DNA of 64,000 nucleotides from Pyrodictiaceae archaeon (GTDB lineage Archaea > Thermoproteota > Thermoprotei_A > Sulfolobales > WANQ01). The stretch spans positions 59,187 through 123,186 of the forward strand of contig WANQ01000043.1 of assembly GCA_015521735.1 (NCBI GenBank), read 5' to 3'. Shown one piece after another: positions 16,560 to 25,938 of the stretch. The notes under the pieces were generated by a model. The model saw only the letters and a list, made by a program, of their open reading frames with translations. It was not told the origin of the DNA and ran no database searches. Position numbers and translations under genes: made by a program. Positions within the stretch are counted from its first letter, which is position 1; each line of letters begins with the position of its first letter.

Positions 16560-17796
16560 TTATTTTACGCCCTCTTATCTCATATACTTTATCAGCTACT
16601 CTAGAAAACAATTTGCTATGGCTGAATACTAGTACACTACGCTTGCCCGTATAGAGCAGTGTATTAACTAGTCTTAGCGACTCATAGTCATCTAAGCCTA
16701 TTAGTGGTTCATCTAGAATTATTATGTCTGCTCCACTAGCCATTGCTAAAGCTATACTTAGTAGTCTTGCTTCTCCAATACTTAGCGTATACGTATGCTT
16801 TTCCAAGATCTCCTCAATGCCTATGGTTTCCACTATTTGTTCTAAGCTAAGTCTTCTATCACCAATAGCATGGTAGAATCTTAGTTCTTCTCTAACAGTT
16901 CTATGAGAAAACCAGTAGATAGGTGATTGTGGTATGTAGAACAATCTACCATTTATCTTAACCTCTCCCTTCAACGGCTTTAGTATTCCAGCAATGGTTT
17001 TTGCTAGAGTTGTTTTACCTACACCGTTTCGCCCATAAACTAGGACTACTTCACCTTCCTTTACCGTTAAGTTTACGTTGTCTAGTAATGGTCTACTGTA
17101 GCCTACGGAAACATCTACTACTTCTAATAATACCTTATTACCGCTACGTCTAGGTACATGGGGTTGTCTAGGTGTTTGCACGGAATTCCTATGACTAGGC
17201 ATGTATATGGTATAGTCTGTATAACTTTCCAGTAACTTTACTCTATGGTCAACTAACAGTATTGTCAGTTTCTGGATCCTTGCAAGTCTTCTAGCATGTT
17301 TCATGAAGTTTTCTAGGCTTTCACTATCTAGGTGGGATGTAGGTTCATCTAAGAGTAGTACTTTAACGTTACCATTTAGCGCCATAGTTGATATAAACTT
17401 GTAGAGCTGACCTAATGATAACTGATCTACTCTTACATTAAGGTCGCCGATAAACCTTGGGGGATAGGAATTTATGGGTGATACTAGGTTTTGTTCACTT
17501 ATAATCCATGGGCTAATGTTGTAGGCTATAGGGTCTTGTGGTACATACGCAATAAGTCCTTTCTCAACTGCTTGTCGTGGCTCTAGGCCTAGTACTCGGA
17601 TAACGCCTTCTACATTATACTTACTATACAGGTATGGGATTATGCCAGCAATTACCTTAAGTAGTGTTGTTTTACCCGAACCTGTTGGACCTGTAATTAG
17701 GACTATTTCCCCCTTGTTTACGTTGAGGTTGAAGTTGTTGATTATGGTGTAGCCGTTGATTTCTACTACTAGATTTCTCACCTCTACTGCCTTCAC
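16543..17796 (-). CDS. ECF transporter ATPase, two fused ABC domains (BioM/EcfA1A2)
   Basis: Both EcfA halves are in one 417-residue chain. Domain 1 has Walker A GPTGSGKTT (36-44), a signature LSLGQ and Walker B VLLLDEPTSHLD. Domain 2 has GRNGVGKTT, a signature LSIGE and IIILDEPLIGLD. Both signatures depart from LSGGQ at the third residue. Most organisms encode the halves separately; the fusion fixes a heterodimer-like pair. It overlaps BioY by four bases and EcfT by 17, so the module is dedicated to BioY, presumably for biotin. Confidence 0.92.
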   Translation of the reverse strand: MKAVEVRNLVVEINGYTIINNFNLNVNKGEIVLITGPTGSGKTTLLKVIAGIIPYLYSKYNVEGVIRVLGLEPRQAVEKGLIAYVPQDPIAYNISPWIISEQNLVSPINSYPPRFIGDLNVRVDQLSLGQLYKFISTMALNGNVKVLLLDEPTSHLDSESLENFMKHARRLARIQKLTILLVDHRVKLLESYTDYTIYMPSHRNSVQTPRQPHVPRRSGNKVLLEVVDVSVGYSRPLLDNVNLTVKEGEVVLVYGRNGVGKTTLAKTIAGILKPLKGEVKINGRLFYIPQSPIYWFSHRTVREELRFYHAIGDRRLSLEQIVETIGIEEILEKHTYTLSIGEARLLSIALAMASGADIIILDEPLIGLDDYESLRLVNTLLYTGKRSVLVFSHSKLFSRVADKVYEIRGRKIIEATS

Positions 17797-18428
17797 TTTA
17801 TACGTACACCTCTTGCTTCTAAAAGTCTGGCTATAGTTCTAGCACTATGTATTGCTAGTAAGTGGTCCATGAGCAAGTCCTGGGGTAGGAATATGAGTAT
17901 TGAAGCGATAAGTAATAGTATGAATCTGTTACTTATTCCTCCAGCAACTGTTAGAGCCCATTCGTAGAGCTTAGTACCTGGTAGAGCGTAGTATGAGAAT
18001 ACTATGAAGCCTAGTATGTAGGTTGGTGTAAAGGCGATGAGGGTTAAGGCTAAGAGTACTACTACGTTTCTTAGCCTTAGACTACTTAGCTTTACACTAC
18101 GTGTTTTAAGGTATAGCCTACTTAGAATAGAGGTTAGGTAAGCTGATAATGGAAAACCCCATAGGTATCCAGCAGTATATCCCAAGAGAACGCCTATACC
18201 TCCAGTAAGGTTTGATGCGAAGGGTAGTCCTAGGGCTATTAATGCAAGGTATAGTGTTTGGCTTAGCAGAGCATATCTTGGCGGAAGAAGTAAGCCTGAT
18301 AGAACTACTGCATAGTTCTGCATAGTATATGGTATTGGGCCTAAGTAGAATCTTAGCTGTGCACTAATAGCTGTTAAACCAGCCATAAACGATGCTAGTC
18401 CAGTATACATTAACTTGTTTTCATTCAA
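17793..18428 (-). CDS. bioY: Biotin transporter substrate-binding component
   Basis: A 211-residue protein with six hydrophobic helices and the BioY hallmarks: GPIPYTMQNYAVVLSGLLL near the N-terminus and GGIGVLLGYTAGYLWGFPLSAY in the middle. It captures biotin in the membrane and uses the downstream ECF module for energy. The longest start is TTG at 18428, with ATG at codon 7 as an alternative. A TATA-like palindrome GTTTAATTAAAC (18445-18456) sits about 25 bases upstream, which would give an almost leaderless mRNA. No biotin synthesis genes are in the window, so salvage looks like the supply. Confidence 0.95.
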   Translation of the reverse strand: MNENKLMYTGLASFMAGLTAISAQLRFYLGPIPYTMQNYAVVLSGLLLPPRYALLSQTLYLALIALGLPFASNLTGGIGVLLGYTAGYLWGFPLSAYLTSILSRLYLKTRSVKLSSLRLRNVVVLLALTLIAFTPTYILGFIVFSYYALPGTKLYEWALTVAGGISNRFILLLIASILIFLPQDLLMDHLLAIHSARTIARLLEARGVRIK

Positions 18429-18444
18429 TCTAGGCCCTAAAACA

Positions 18445-18456
18445 GTTTAATTAAAC
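18445..18456. promoter_or_regulatory. Palindrome overlapping the bioY promoter, candidate BirA operator
   Basis: GTTTAATTAAAC is a perfect 12-bp palindrome at TATA distance from the bioY start, with a further ATTAAAC half-site at about 18483-18489. BirA in this operon keeps its DNA-binding domain. The core could also simply be the TATA box, since similar GTTTAAAC words occur before other genes. Confidence 0.35.
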
Positions 18457-18581
18457 CCAGTATAAGAATCTTAATATCCATATTAAACTATTTCTTGAAG
18501 AATCGTAACCGTGGTAGAGCCTTACTCACTACTATTATTTTAGTGTCATGTATTTCAGTGCTGAATAATTGTTTTACTACT

Positions 18582-20027
18582 CTATTCTTCTATGTTTTCC
18601 TTAATTTTCTTTCGTGTAAGGTTTACTTTTATCTTCATCTTAGCATAGCTTATGTCCATTTTCTTTGGCTTTACTTGTCTTGTAAACGCTTTTATAATTA
18701 CTTGTCCCTCCATGTAGCTTGGTATGGGTAGGTTTAGGGCGTATAGTATTGTTGGCGTGATATCGGTTATCTTTACTTTGCCTAAATGCCTGTTTTCTAC
18801 ATGTCTTCCTAGTATGGCAAATACACCGTACTTGGAATGGGTTGCTCTAATGGTTTTATGCCATAGTGGTAGGCCTATTTTATTAGAAAAGCTATAGGTT
18901 TCTGATTCTATTAGTATGCTTGGGCCTAGACTATCGTCTTCAATACTATATGCTAGTATTCCGTTAACATTGTTTAGTTTTCTTAATGCTTTTTCCGAGA
19001 CTAGCTTCTTGTATGCTTCGTTGACTCCTACTATGAATACTCCTCCTTCTTCTGAAGGCATGTATGCTCCTAGTATACGCGTCTTGTTGTTCTCATGGTC
19101 TTCAAGACCGTGTTTTCTTAGTCTTCTAGCTAAGCCTGTCTTGTAGGCTATTTTTCTAGCTATTGTTAGTGGTATGTAATTGTTTGATACTAGGTGGTCT
19201 ACTAGGAGCTTTACTCTATACCTAATGTTTACTCCTTCTACTGCTAACAGGTTATTTAGTGCTAGGTATTGGTTGACGTTGAATGCTTTAACTGGTTTTT
19301 GGAAGCCGTGGTCTGAGACAATGATCTTGTATGCCTCGTCATCGAGGTTGTCAATGATTTTGGCGACTAGTTTATCGAGTACTTCATAGTATTTTTCTAT
19401 TATACTCCACCTAGTTTTAAGGAATCTATGCTGCATCCTATCCGTTTCTGTGAATACTATTATTCCTAGGTCTATTTGTTTAAGCTTTCTAGCTAGTTCT
19501 AAGAATAGAGCTGTTCTTTTTTCAGCTGATTTCACGTTTACCTCGAAGTATTCTTCATCTGTAATTGGCTTAGAGTCTATAATGTCTACAATGTATCCTG
19601 TTGTCTCTAATACCTTGTTTACCCATTTAGGGTATGCTAGGTTGAGTCTATTGGCTATGAATCCTGCTATTATAGCGCCTTTTACTGGTTTAGCTGTGTA
19701 TATGCATGGAATGTTTACTGCTAAGGTCTTCTTATCATATACTGATAGTATGTCCCAAACGTAAACTATGTCGTCTAGCTTGTAGGTTATGGGCTTAAAC
19801 GTGTTATCCTCTAGTTTTAGAAAGGAGTATAGTTTCATGGACTTAGGTGTTAGCCCGCTAAATAGTGAGTTCCATGCAGGGATACTCCATGGAGGACTAG
19901 TACTTTCGAGAATAGCCCATGCAGATGTCTTCTCCAGAGATTTCTTGCTAAGTACTTCTAATCCCTTTATCTTTTCAAGGATGTTCCAGGAAGCTCCATC
20001 TACTCCTATCACTACTAGTTTCAACAA
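18582..20027 (-). CDS. Type I phosphodiesterase / alkaline-phosphatase superfamily protein
   Basis: The 481-residue protein has metal ligands in the superfamily order: D10 (GVDGASW), a Ser at 48 in PPWSIPAW where the family has Thr or Ser as nucleophile, D196 and H200 (ETDRMQH), D239 and H240 (SDHG), and a later His in the region around WHKTIRATH. It would cleave a phosphodiester or phosphate ester of unknown identity; many archaeal members are thought to act on lipid or nucleotide substrates. There is no signal peptide, so it should be cytoplasmic. It follows the asparaginase gene by 16 bases. The basic C-terminal tail (KKIKENIEE) is not part of the fold. Confidence 0.82.
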   Translation of the reverse strand: MLKLVVIGVDGASWNILEKIKGLEVLSKKSLEKTSAWAILESTSPPWSIPAWNSLFSGLTPKSMKLYSFLKLEDNTFKPITYKLDDIVYVWDILSVYDKKTLAVNIPCIYTAKPVKGAIIAGFIANRLNLAYPKWVNKVLETTGYIVDIIDSKPITDEEYFEVNVKSAEKRTALFLELARKLKQIDLGIIVFTETDRMQHRFLKTRWSIIEKYYEVLDKLVAKIIDNLDDEAYKIIVSDHGFQKPVKAFNVNQYLALNNLLAVEGVNIRYRVKLLVDHLVSNNYIPLTIARKIAYKTGLARRLRKHGLEDHENNKTRILGAYMPSEEGGVFIVGVNEAYKKLVSEKALRKLNNVNGILAYSIEDDSLGPSILIESETYSFSNKIGLPLWHKTIRATHSKYGVFAILGRHVENRHLGKVKITDITPTILYALNLPIPSYMEGQVIIKAFTRQVKPKKMDISYAKMKIKVNLTRKKIKENIEE

Positions 20028-20043
20028 CTTTACCTCTAGGAAG

Positions 20044-21018
20044 CTATATTTCTATTACTCTTATTCCTCCCCCATGTATGTATCCTGAAGGCATTCCCTC
20101 TGTATCGTATGCTAGGCATACCTCGCCTTCTACTGTTACGGCTATTATCCCTATAACTCTCTTACCTCCTATTTCTTCTGCTTTAATTATTGTCTTCTTG
20201 CATGCTTCTTCTAAGCTTAGTCCCTGAGATACTAGGTCTACTAGTGTTTTAGATGCCATGGATTTTACTATTACTTCGCCGAATCCTGTAGCAGTTGCTG
20301 CAGCCTTATTGTTTGCGTAGAATCCTGCTCCAGGTATTGGTGTATCTCCTAGTCTACCTGGGTGTTTTAGCCATATTCCTCCAGTACTTGAAGCTGATGC
20401 TAGAGTATTGTTTGTGTCTAATGCTACTGCTCCAACAGTATCTCCTAGTAGCCCATACCTTAATGCTAGCTCTCTAATACGTTTCCATCTAAGTGTTGTG
20501 GTTTTGCCTTGGCGTAGCTCGGACATAAGTCTATTGTATCTTTTAACTACATGGTCTGGTGGATGAGTTCTCTCAGGTAGTCCATGGCTTTTTGCTAGCA
20601 TATCTGCTCCATTACCAACAAGTACTATGTGGTCTGTTTCCTTTGCTACTATGTATGCTAGCTCAATTGGATTCCTAGGATACTTTACAGCACCTACTGC
20701 TCCTATAAGGCCATTGGATGCCATTATTCCTGCATCCATTTCTGCTTCTCCTAGAAGATTTAATGCACTACCTAAGCCTGCATTAAGCATTCCGGAGTCT
20801 TCAAGGACTTTTACAGCACTAATTACTCCTCTAACAGCACCGTTTGCTTTGAGTTCTCTATAACCTTCCTCAAGGCTTAAGCGTATTAGCTTTCCTATAT
20901 CACTTAGAGTATAAGGGTAGTCTGGGTCATCGAATACCCTTTTCCATGAGCCAGCTCCACCATGTACAACGAGTACTGGTGGTTTAACACGTTCAACTAT
21001 TACGTGCATGTATTTCAC
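20044..21018 (-). CDS. Isoaspartyl peptidase / plant-type L-asparaginase (Ntn hydrolase)
   Basis: The precursor is 324 residues. The alpha part starts with PPVLVVHGGAGSW. The autocleavage site is between D193 and T194 (LLGDTVGAVALD), and the Thr becomes the nucleophile of the beta part. ASSTGGI and the RLGDTPIPGAGFYAN segment are further hallmarks. It releases Asp from beta-aspartyl peptides or hydrolyses Asn, useful for repairing heat-damaged proteins. It is just upstream of the phosphodiesterase gene in the same direction. Confidence 0.92.
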   Translation of the reverse strand: MKYMHVIVERVKPPVLVVHGGAGSWKRVFDDPDYPYTLSDIGKLIRLSLEEGYRELKANGAVRGVISAVKVLEDSGMLNAGLGSALNLLGEAEMDAGIMASNGLIGAVGAVKYPRNPIELAYIVAKETDHIVLVGNGADMLAKSHGLPERTHPPDHVVKRYNRLMSELRQGKTTTLRWKRIRELALRYGLLGDTVGAVALDTNNTLASASSTGGIWLKHPGRLGDTPIPGAGFYANNKAAATATGFGEVIVKSMASKTLVDLVSQGLSLEEACKKTIIKAEEIGGKRVIGIIAVTVEGEVCLAYDTEGMPSGYIHGGGIRVIEI

Positions 21019-21085
21019 CTAAATCACGTCCTACACGCTTAACTAGAGCTTAGACTTAGCTGTTTCGAGGAGAAGTGTCTTGGAG

Positions 21086-21409
21086 CTAATCTTTCATCTT
21101 CTCTAAACGTTTAACTCGGAAGACTACTGTTCCACCACAAGTATATGGTTTACCTGGGTCAGGGCATTGAAGATAGCCTTCATCATCGTGTTCTCCTATA
21201 CCTAGGAGCCTAGCTGATACGCCGTGAATAAATGGTGATAGTAGGCTGGTCATGGATGTTAAGGCGTGAATACATATCCTTGTATTATTGTTTTTAGGGT
21301 CTAGGTAGAATCCATCCACTATTATCCTATCACCTACCTTATAGCCTAATGCACACTTACCTCTAACCTCCACTACCTCGATTAGAATCCTATACAATCC
21401 CTCTTCCAC
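21086..21409 (-). CDS. TIGR04076 family protein
   Basis: A 107-residue protein with the TIGR04076 pattern: a start like RILIEVVEVRGKCALGYKVGD, a central CIHALTSMTSLLSPF, and a C-terminal CPDPGKPYTCGGTVVFRV. Conserved Cys residues at each end suggest metal or cofactor binding. Members occur in many anaerobes and archaea, with no established reaction. The start is GTG at 21409. It stands between VapBC and the asparaginase with short gaps, all on the minus strand. Confidence 0.85.
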   Translation of the reverse strand: MEEGLYRILIEVVEVRGKCALGYKVGDRIIVDGFYLDPKNNNTRICIHALTSMTSLLSPFIHGVSARLLGIGEHDDEGYLQCPDPGKPYTCGGTVVFRVKRLEKMKD

Positions 21410-21462
21410 TTAAGCTCACCCAAGCATCTAATACTATGCTAGCTGAGCTGTTATCTTAACGT

Positions 21463-21903
21463 CTAGTACTTAAAGTCCTTGTACTCTATGAAGCTATAGC
21501 CTTCTTTCTCCATTACGTTGGCCAGATCCTTATCTCCTGTAATAAGCGTTAAATTGTTTTCAACTGCTAATGCTATATGTATTGAGTCGAAGTACGTTAA
21601 GTTACTATACTTTGATCTAAGCTTTTCAGCTAATACCATTGTACTAAGAGTTATAGGTACATAGTCTACTACATTGTATTCTACTAGTTTAAGCTCCATT
21701 AACTCTAAGACACGGATAGCTTTATCATAGCTTATTCCCCTTGAACGCATTACTAGTAATGCTTCAATAGGTGCTGCTGAAGATACGTGTACTCTTATTC
21801 TACGCTTTCTATGGAGTTCTAGAACAACTCTAACATAGGGGTGTAGTTTATCCTTAGCGTTAAGGCCGAAAAGAAAGTCTGTTTCAACCAAGTAGTTTGT
21901 CAT
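21463..21903 (-). CDS. vapC: PIN-domain toxin (VapC-like)
   Basis: The 146-residue PIN domain shows the acidic site: D9 (VETDFLFG), E47 (PIEALLV), D106 (YFDSIHIA) and D124 (TGDKDL). These bind Mg/Mn for ribonuclease action, often against tRNA in VapC toxins. The ATG at 21903 overlaps the antitoxin stop by four bases, the classic toxin-antitoxin arrangement. The target RNA cannot be told from sequence. Confidence 0.9.
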   Translation of the reverse strand: MTNYLVETDFLFGLNAKDKLHPYVRVVLELHRKRRIRVHVSSAAPIEALLVMRSRGISYDKAIRVLELMELKLVEYNVVDYVPITLSTMVLAEKLRSKYSNLTYFDSIHIALAVENNLTLITGDKDLANVMEKEGYSFIEYKDFKY

Positions 21904-22172
21904 CTAATATCCTCTAATAACATCTTCTCAGCTCTAACCCTATCCTTACGAGTTAACGTGAATTCTCCTAGTATTTCTGCAATCTCTTCTGAAGGATCCC
22001 TACTTACCAGTTTTACTACGATTTCACCACTACCCCTAGTATAGACCACTAGCCTTGACCCAGGCTTTATCCCAGCTTTCTCCCTAACCTCCTTGGGTAA
22101 GGTGATTCTCCCCTTAGAGTCTACTCTAACTACGCTCACAGGTACACCTATCCTAACTAGGTGGGAGCCCAC
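21900..22172 (-). CDS. vapB: AbrB-type antitoxin (VapB-like)
   Basis: A 90-residue protein with an AbrB/SpoVT swapped-hairpin domain (VVRVDSKGRITLPKEVREKAG, split across about residues 14-34) and an acidic helical tail that probably wraps the toxin. It starts at GTG 22172; a later start near codon 13 is possible. Such antitoxins repress their own promoter. It overlaps VapC by four bases. Confidence 0.88.
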   Translation of the reverse strand: MGSHLVRIGVPVSVVRVDSKGRITLPKEVREKAGIKPGSRLVVYTRGSGEIVVKLVSRDPSEEIAEILGEFTLTRKDRVRAEKMLLEDIR

Positions 22173-22225
22173 TTAATTAAATTAATCCTACTATAGAAAA
22201 TATTGTTTAAGTATAAGCTATGATC

Positions 22226-23863
22226 CTATTCTATTGTTTTAGTTATCCTATAAGCTTTCTCTACTACTATTTTCTCCAGTACCTTCAATGGTAGGTTTCC
22301 TTCCTCTAATAGTAGTTTATGGAATAACTTGTTGGTGAATCTTTTTCCGAGGATTTCTTTTACCTTTTCTCGTAGGGCTTTTATCTTTCGTTTACCATAG
22401 TTGTAGCTAATCTGGTATCCAGGGCTTAAGGTGTATCTAAGTGCTTCAGAGTATGCTCCATCTCTTGGGAGATAAGCGTCTTTAACTAGCTTCTCTACTG
22501 CTTGCTCAAACGTTATCATACCAGTACTTAACTCTACGTCTACGTATACTCTTACTGCCCTCCATAATGCGTCATGGTATACTTTTAACCTGTATTCTGG
22601 TGACTTGTCTATGCCTAGTTCTAGCATTAATTCTTCTGTGTAGTGAGCCCATCCCTCAATGAACTCGTTTGCTTGTATTAGTATTTTCCTTGTTAGGTAT
22701 GGGTTTAGTTTTGCGTAGACTAGTTGTGTATGGTGTCCAGGGTATGCTTCATGTACTATGGTGTTGAGTATATCGTATACGTTGTGGTGTTTAAGCATTT
22801 CTTCACTAGCTGGAGGTGTTACGAAGAATATTCCAGTAAAACTCCACCCAAATACTTCTGGTGGCATGTAGGCTGCGAATGGTAATAGTGGTCTCATGAA
22901 CTCTGGTGTTTCTACAACCCTAATATTCTCCATGGGCGGGAGCTCTACTACTTCTTTCTCAACAACGAACTTCTTAACATACTCTATTGTCTTCTTATAC
23001 TCCTCTAATACTTTCTCTGGTGAAGCTACGTGCTTCTCCTTTACTTTTTCAAGAGCCTCACTAATACTGCTAGCACCTATCTTCTTCGCTTCCTCCAACA
23101 TGAGTTTCCTATACTTTTCTGCTTCAACGTATCCTTGCCTACGTAGTTCTTCTATGTCTTCATCAATCATTCTAGCCTTTAACAACCTCCTATATAGTTC
23201 TAGTCCTATTGGCTTGAACCCAGGCTTAGCCTTCTCCTTTAACTCTTGTAGTAGTTCTAAGTACTTGTTGAACTCTTCACTGAGCTTCTCGCATGCTTCA
23301 ACTAGTTCACTGCGTCCATGTCTTAATCCCATTGTTTTAACTAGTCCTATAAGTGATGGTAGTCCTTTAGCTGATAATAATACATAGTCTATCCATAAGC
23401 TATATGGCTCATCTACAGCGTTAATAGACTCTTTAATCATTTTACCTAGTCCTCTAACACGACTGTAGAGTGCATTGAGTCTATGCTCTAATGGTAAATG
23501 CTCCTTAATTATTAGTGAGTACAAGGCTTCACCTGCAACCATGAATCCTGTAGGATACATCCTCCACGTAGGCCAATCACGTAAAGTTATCAACGACTCC
23601 ACAAGCCCATTGAGTAGTGGCTCGTAGTCTACTCTACGATACCCTGTTAGCTTCTCTTTATCTATACTTGAGAACTCCTTGTAATAGTATTCTACTAGTT
23701 TTATGGCCTTCTCCATTGCCTCCTTACTAAGCTTAGGGAGCAGTACATCATACTCGTGGAGTCCAAGATGAGTACCTGCTGTAGGGTATAGTTCGAGAAC
23801 ATCTCTTATTAACTTCAAGACCAGTTCATCAAATAATTCATCTTCTCTCGTAGCCAAAAGCAT
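22226..23863 (-). CDS. DUF885 family protein, probable metallopeptidase
   Basis: The 545-residue protein is mostly helical and carries the family motif VHEAYPGHHTQ (about residue 372), where HExxxGH supplies metal ligands, and a downstream Glu in NEFIEGWAHYTEELM. The layout resembles M32-like carboxypeptidases. It ends with a helical region rich in charged residues. There is no signal peptide, so it is cytoplasmic. Length is normal for the family (500-600). It has no close operon partner: a 53-base gap precedes VapB, and 150 bases separate it from the oxyanion importer. Confidence 0.88.
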   Translation of the reverse strand: MLLATREDELFDELVLKLIRDVLELYPTAGTHLGLHEYDVLLPKLSKEAMEKAIKLVEYYYKEFSSIDKEKLTGYRRVDYEPLLNGLVESLITLRDWPTWRMYPTGFMVAGEALYSLIIKEHLPLEHRLNALYSRVRGLGKMIKESINAVDEPYSLWIDYVLLSAKGLPSLIGLVKTMGLRHGRSELVEACEKLSEEFNKYLELLQELKEKAKPGFKPIGLELYRRLLKARMIDEDIEELRRQGYVEAEKYRKLMLEEAKKIGASSISEALEKVKEKHVASPEKVLEEYKKTIEYVKKFVVEKEVVELPPMENIRVVETPEFMRPLLPFAAYMPPEVFGWSFTGIFFVTPPASEEMLKHHNVYDILNTIVHEAYPGHHTQLVYAKLNPYLTRKILIQANEFIEGWAHYTEELMLELGIDKSPEYRLKVYHDALWRAVRVYVDVELSTGMITFEQAVEKLVKDAYLPRDGAYSEALRYTLSPGYQISYNYGKRKIKALREKVKEILGKRFTNKLFHKLLLEEGNLPLKVLEKIVVEKAYRITKTIE

Positions 23864-24016
23864 ACACCGAGTTAAACCATTAAACTACACAAAGATAAAG
23901 GTAGTGTGGAGCCTAGTTAACACCCTCCTTTGACTACAAGCCTAATTATTCTTAGCAATAATGTATTGTAGAGATGTAGAATAGAATGCAGATATTCGTT
24001 AAGTGTACTTAGCCTA

Positions 24017-25105
24017 TCAGTCTATGATGTGGGGGTTGGTTATTTTTATGCAGATTATTCCACTGTTAACTGCTTCACCATATAGCTCGTTTATGTAGCC
24101 TCTACCTACCTCAACAACCATGTCATTGCCTCCAATACTTAGTGTTAGTTTTACACTACACTTTGTAATCCTATAGTTTTTGATTCTGCATGCTATGGTT
24201 CTTAGGTCTTTACTGCAATGAGTGATTACTATGTCGTCTGGCCTGAATACTAGTTTAACTTTTGCTCCTTTACTGTATGTTCTATTATTACTCTTGGTTA
24301 CCAGTAGCTTAGCTTCTCCTAAATCTACTATAATGTTGTCTCCTAGATCCTTGTCTACTATGCCTTCAACTATGTTTAATCCTAGAAACTCTGCTACATC
24401 GACATCACTTATAGCGTTGAATATGGTTGTAGGTGTACCTTGTGCCTTAATAGCCCCCTTCATTAGGACTAGGATTTTATCGGATAGAGTCCATGCATCG
24501 TTTAGGTCATGTGTTACGATTAGTGCTGTAACACCTAGTTTACGTAGCATGTACTTTAACTCTACTCTAAGTGTATCCTTGACTCCAGGATCTATTGCAC
24601 TTAACGGCTCGTCGAGTAGGACTAGTTTAGGCCATGGAGCTAGAGCTCTAGCTAAAGCTACTTTTTGTTTTTGTCCACCACTTAGTTGATGTGGATACTT
24701 GTTTTCAAGTCCTTTAAGCCCAAGTACATCTACTAGTTCCTTAACCCTAGCGTCAACATCTGCTCTACTAAGCTTTAGCCTCCTTAACCCAAAAGCTATG
24801 TTATCGTAGACTGTTAGGTGTGGAAATAAGGCGTAGTCTTGGGGGACATAGCCTACTCTACGCTTTTCCGGTGGAACATACTTCTTCAACACTCCTCTAT
24901 GCTTTTCAAATACTATGTCACCATTAATTGCCACTAATCCTTCATCAGCAACTTCTAGCCCAGCTACTATGTTTAATAGAGTAGTCTTACCCGAACCATT
25001 AGGTCCTACTAATACTGCTATCTCAGACTTACCTACACTAAACTCTACATTCCTTAAAACCTCTACACCATCATACCGTTTAACTAGTCTCTCTACTATA
25101 AGCAT
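24017..25105 (-). CDS. wtpC: Molybdate/tungstate ABC transporter ATPase
   Basis: The ABC domain has Walker A GPNGSGKTT (about 33-41), LSGGQKQKVALARAL, Walker B LVLLDEPLSAID and the switch His in VTHDL. After residue 240 a small beta domain of the MOP/TOBE type follows, as in ModC and WtpC. It powers the permease directly upstream (five-base gap). Whether molybdate or tungstate is carried cannot be told from sequence; hyperthermophilic archaea usually need tungsten. The gene symbol follows the archaeal Wtp naming. Confidence 0.9.
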   Translation of the reverse strand: MLIVERLVKRYDGVEVLRNVEFSVGKSEIAVLVGPNGSGKTTLLNIVAGLEVADEGLVAINGDIVFEKHRGVLKKYVPPEKRRVGYVPQDYALFPHLTVYDNIAFGLRRLKLSRADVDARVKELVDVLGLKGLENKYPHQLSGGQKQKVALARALAPWPKLVLLDEPLSAIDPGVKDTLRVELKYMLRKLGVTALIVTHDLNDAWTLSDKILVLMKGAIKAQGTPTTIFNAISDVDVAEFLGLNIVEGIVDKDLGDNIIVDLGEAKLLVTKSNNRTYSKGAKVKLVFRPDDIVITHCSKDLRTIACRIKNYRITKCSVKLTLSIGGNDMVVEVGRGYINELYGEAVNSGIICIKITNPHIID

Positions 25106-25110
25106 TACTA

Positions 25111-25938
25111 CTACACCAGTCTTAGCCTCCCATGCTTATCTACAATGTTCATTACGAATAATATCGCAAAGGAAACCATTACCAGCAACGTTATTAGAGC
25201 TACGGTTAACCTTACCTCACCTGAGCTAAGTGTAAGGTATATTGCTATAGGTAGGGTTTCAGTCTTAAACCGTGTTGCACCAGCAAGTGTTACTGACGCA
25301 CCAAATTCTCCTAGTGCTCGGGTAAAGCCAAGTATATATGCTGATGCAACACCACTCTTAGCCATAGGTAGTAGGACGAGATATAGTGTTGAAACTCTAC
25401 TATAGCCTAGTGTTCTAGCTACGAACTCGTATTTAACGTCTACTAAGTCGAATGCCGACTTAAGAACCCTTATCATCATAGGTAGTATGACTACATATTG
25501 TGCAACTATTAGTCCTGGTACCTCAAAGACTATTCCAACCAAGTTGTCGAGTATTTTACCCAACCATGTATTGGTGAAGAATATGAGGAGAACTGCTCCA
25601 AGAGCTACTGGAGGCATTGCAAAGGGTAAGAGTAGTATTGACTCGAGAATACTCTTACCCTTAAACCTATACCTAGATAGAGCATAGGCTATGGGGATGC
25701 TTGTAGCTAGTGCTAGTGTAGTAGAAGTAAATGATGTAAGTAGGCTTAACTTTACCGAGAAGAAAACCTCATTTGACGAAATAATACTGGATAATGATGC
25801 TAGCCCACCCCAATGTATAATTGAAACTATAATGTATAATAGAAGAGCTGAAAACAATACTGGTGTTAAGAGGAATACTAAGTCAGCTTTCTGGTAGTTC
25901 AGGCACCTTAGCATAAGGAGCATACCTCTTAGCCTCAT
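25111..25938 (-). CDS. wtpB: Molybdate/tungstate ABC transporter permease
   Basis: The 275-residue protein has five to six membrane helices and the binding-protein-dependent permease loop EFVARTLGYSRVSTLYLVLLP followed by GFTRALGEFGASVTLAG, typical of ModB/WtpB. The longest frame overlaps the binding-protein gene by 56 bases. In-frame ATGs at codons 6 and 9 would shorten the overlap, and the real start may be one of these. It forms the channel for the oxyanion. Confidence 0.9.
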   Translation of the reverse strand: MRLRGMLLMLRCLNYQKADLVFLLTPVLFSALLLYIIVSIIHWGGLASLSSIISSNEVFFSVKLSLLTSFTSTTLALATSIPIAYALSRYRFKGKSILESILLLPFAMPPVALGAVLLIFFTNTWLGKILDNLVGIVFEVPGLIVAQYVVILPMMIRVLKSAFDLVDVKYEFVARTLGYSRVSTLYLVLLPMAKSGVASAYILGFTRALGEFGASVTLAGATRFKTETLPIAIYLTLSSGEVRLTVALITLLVMVSFAILFVMNIVDKHGRLRLV

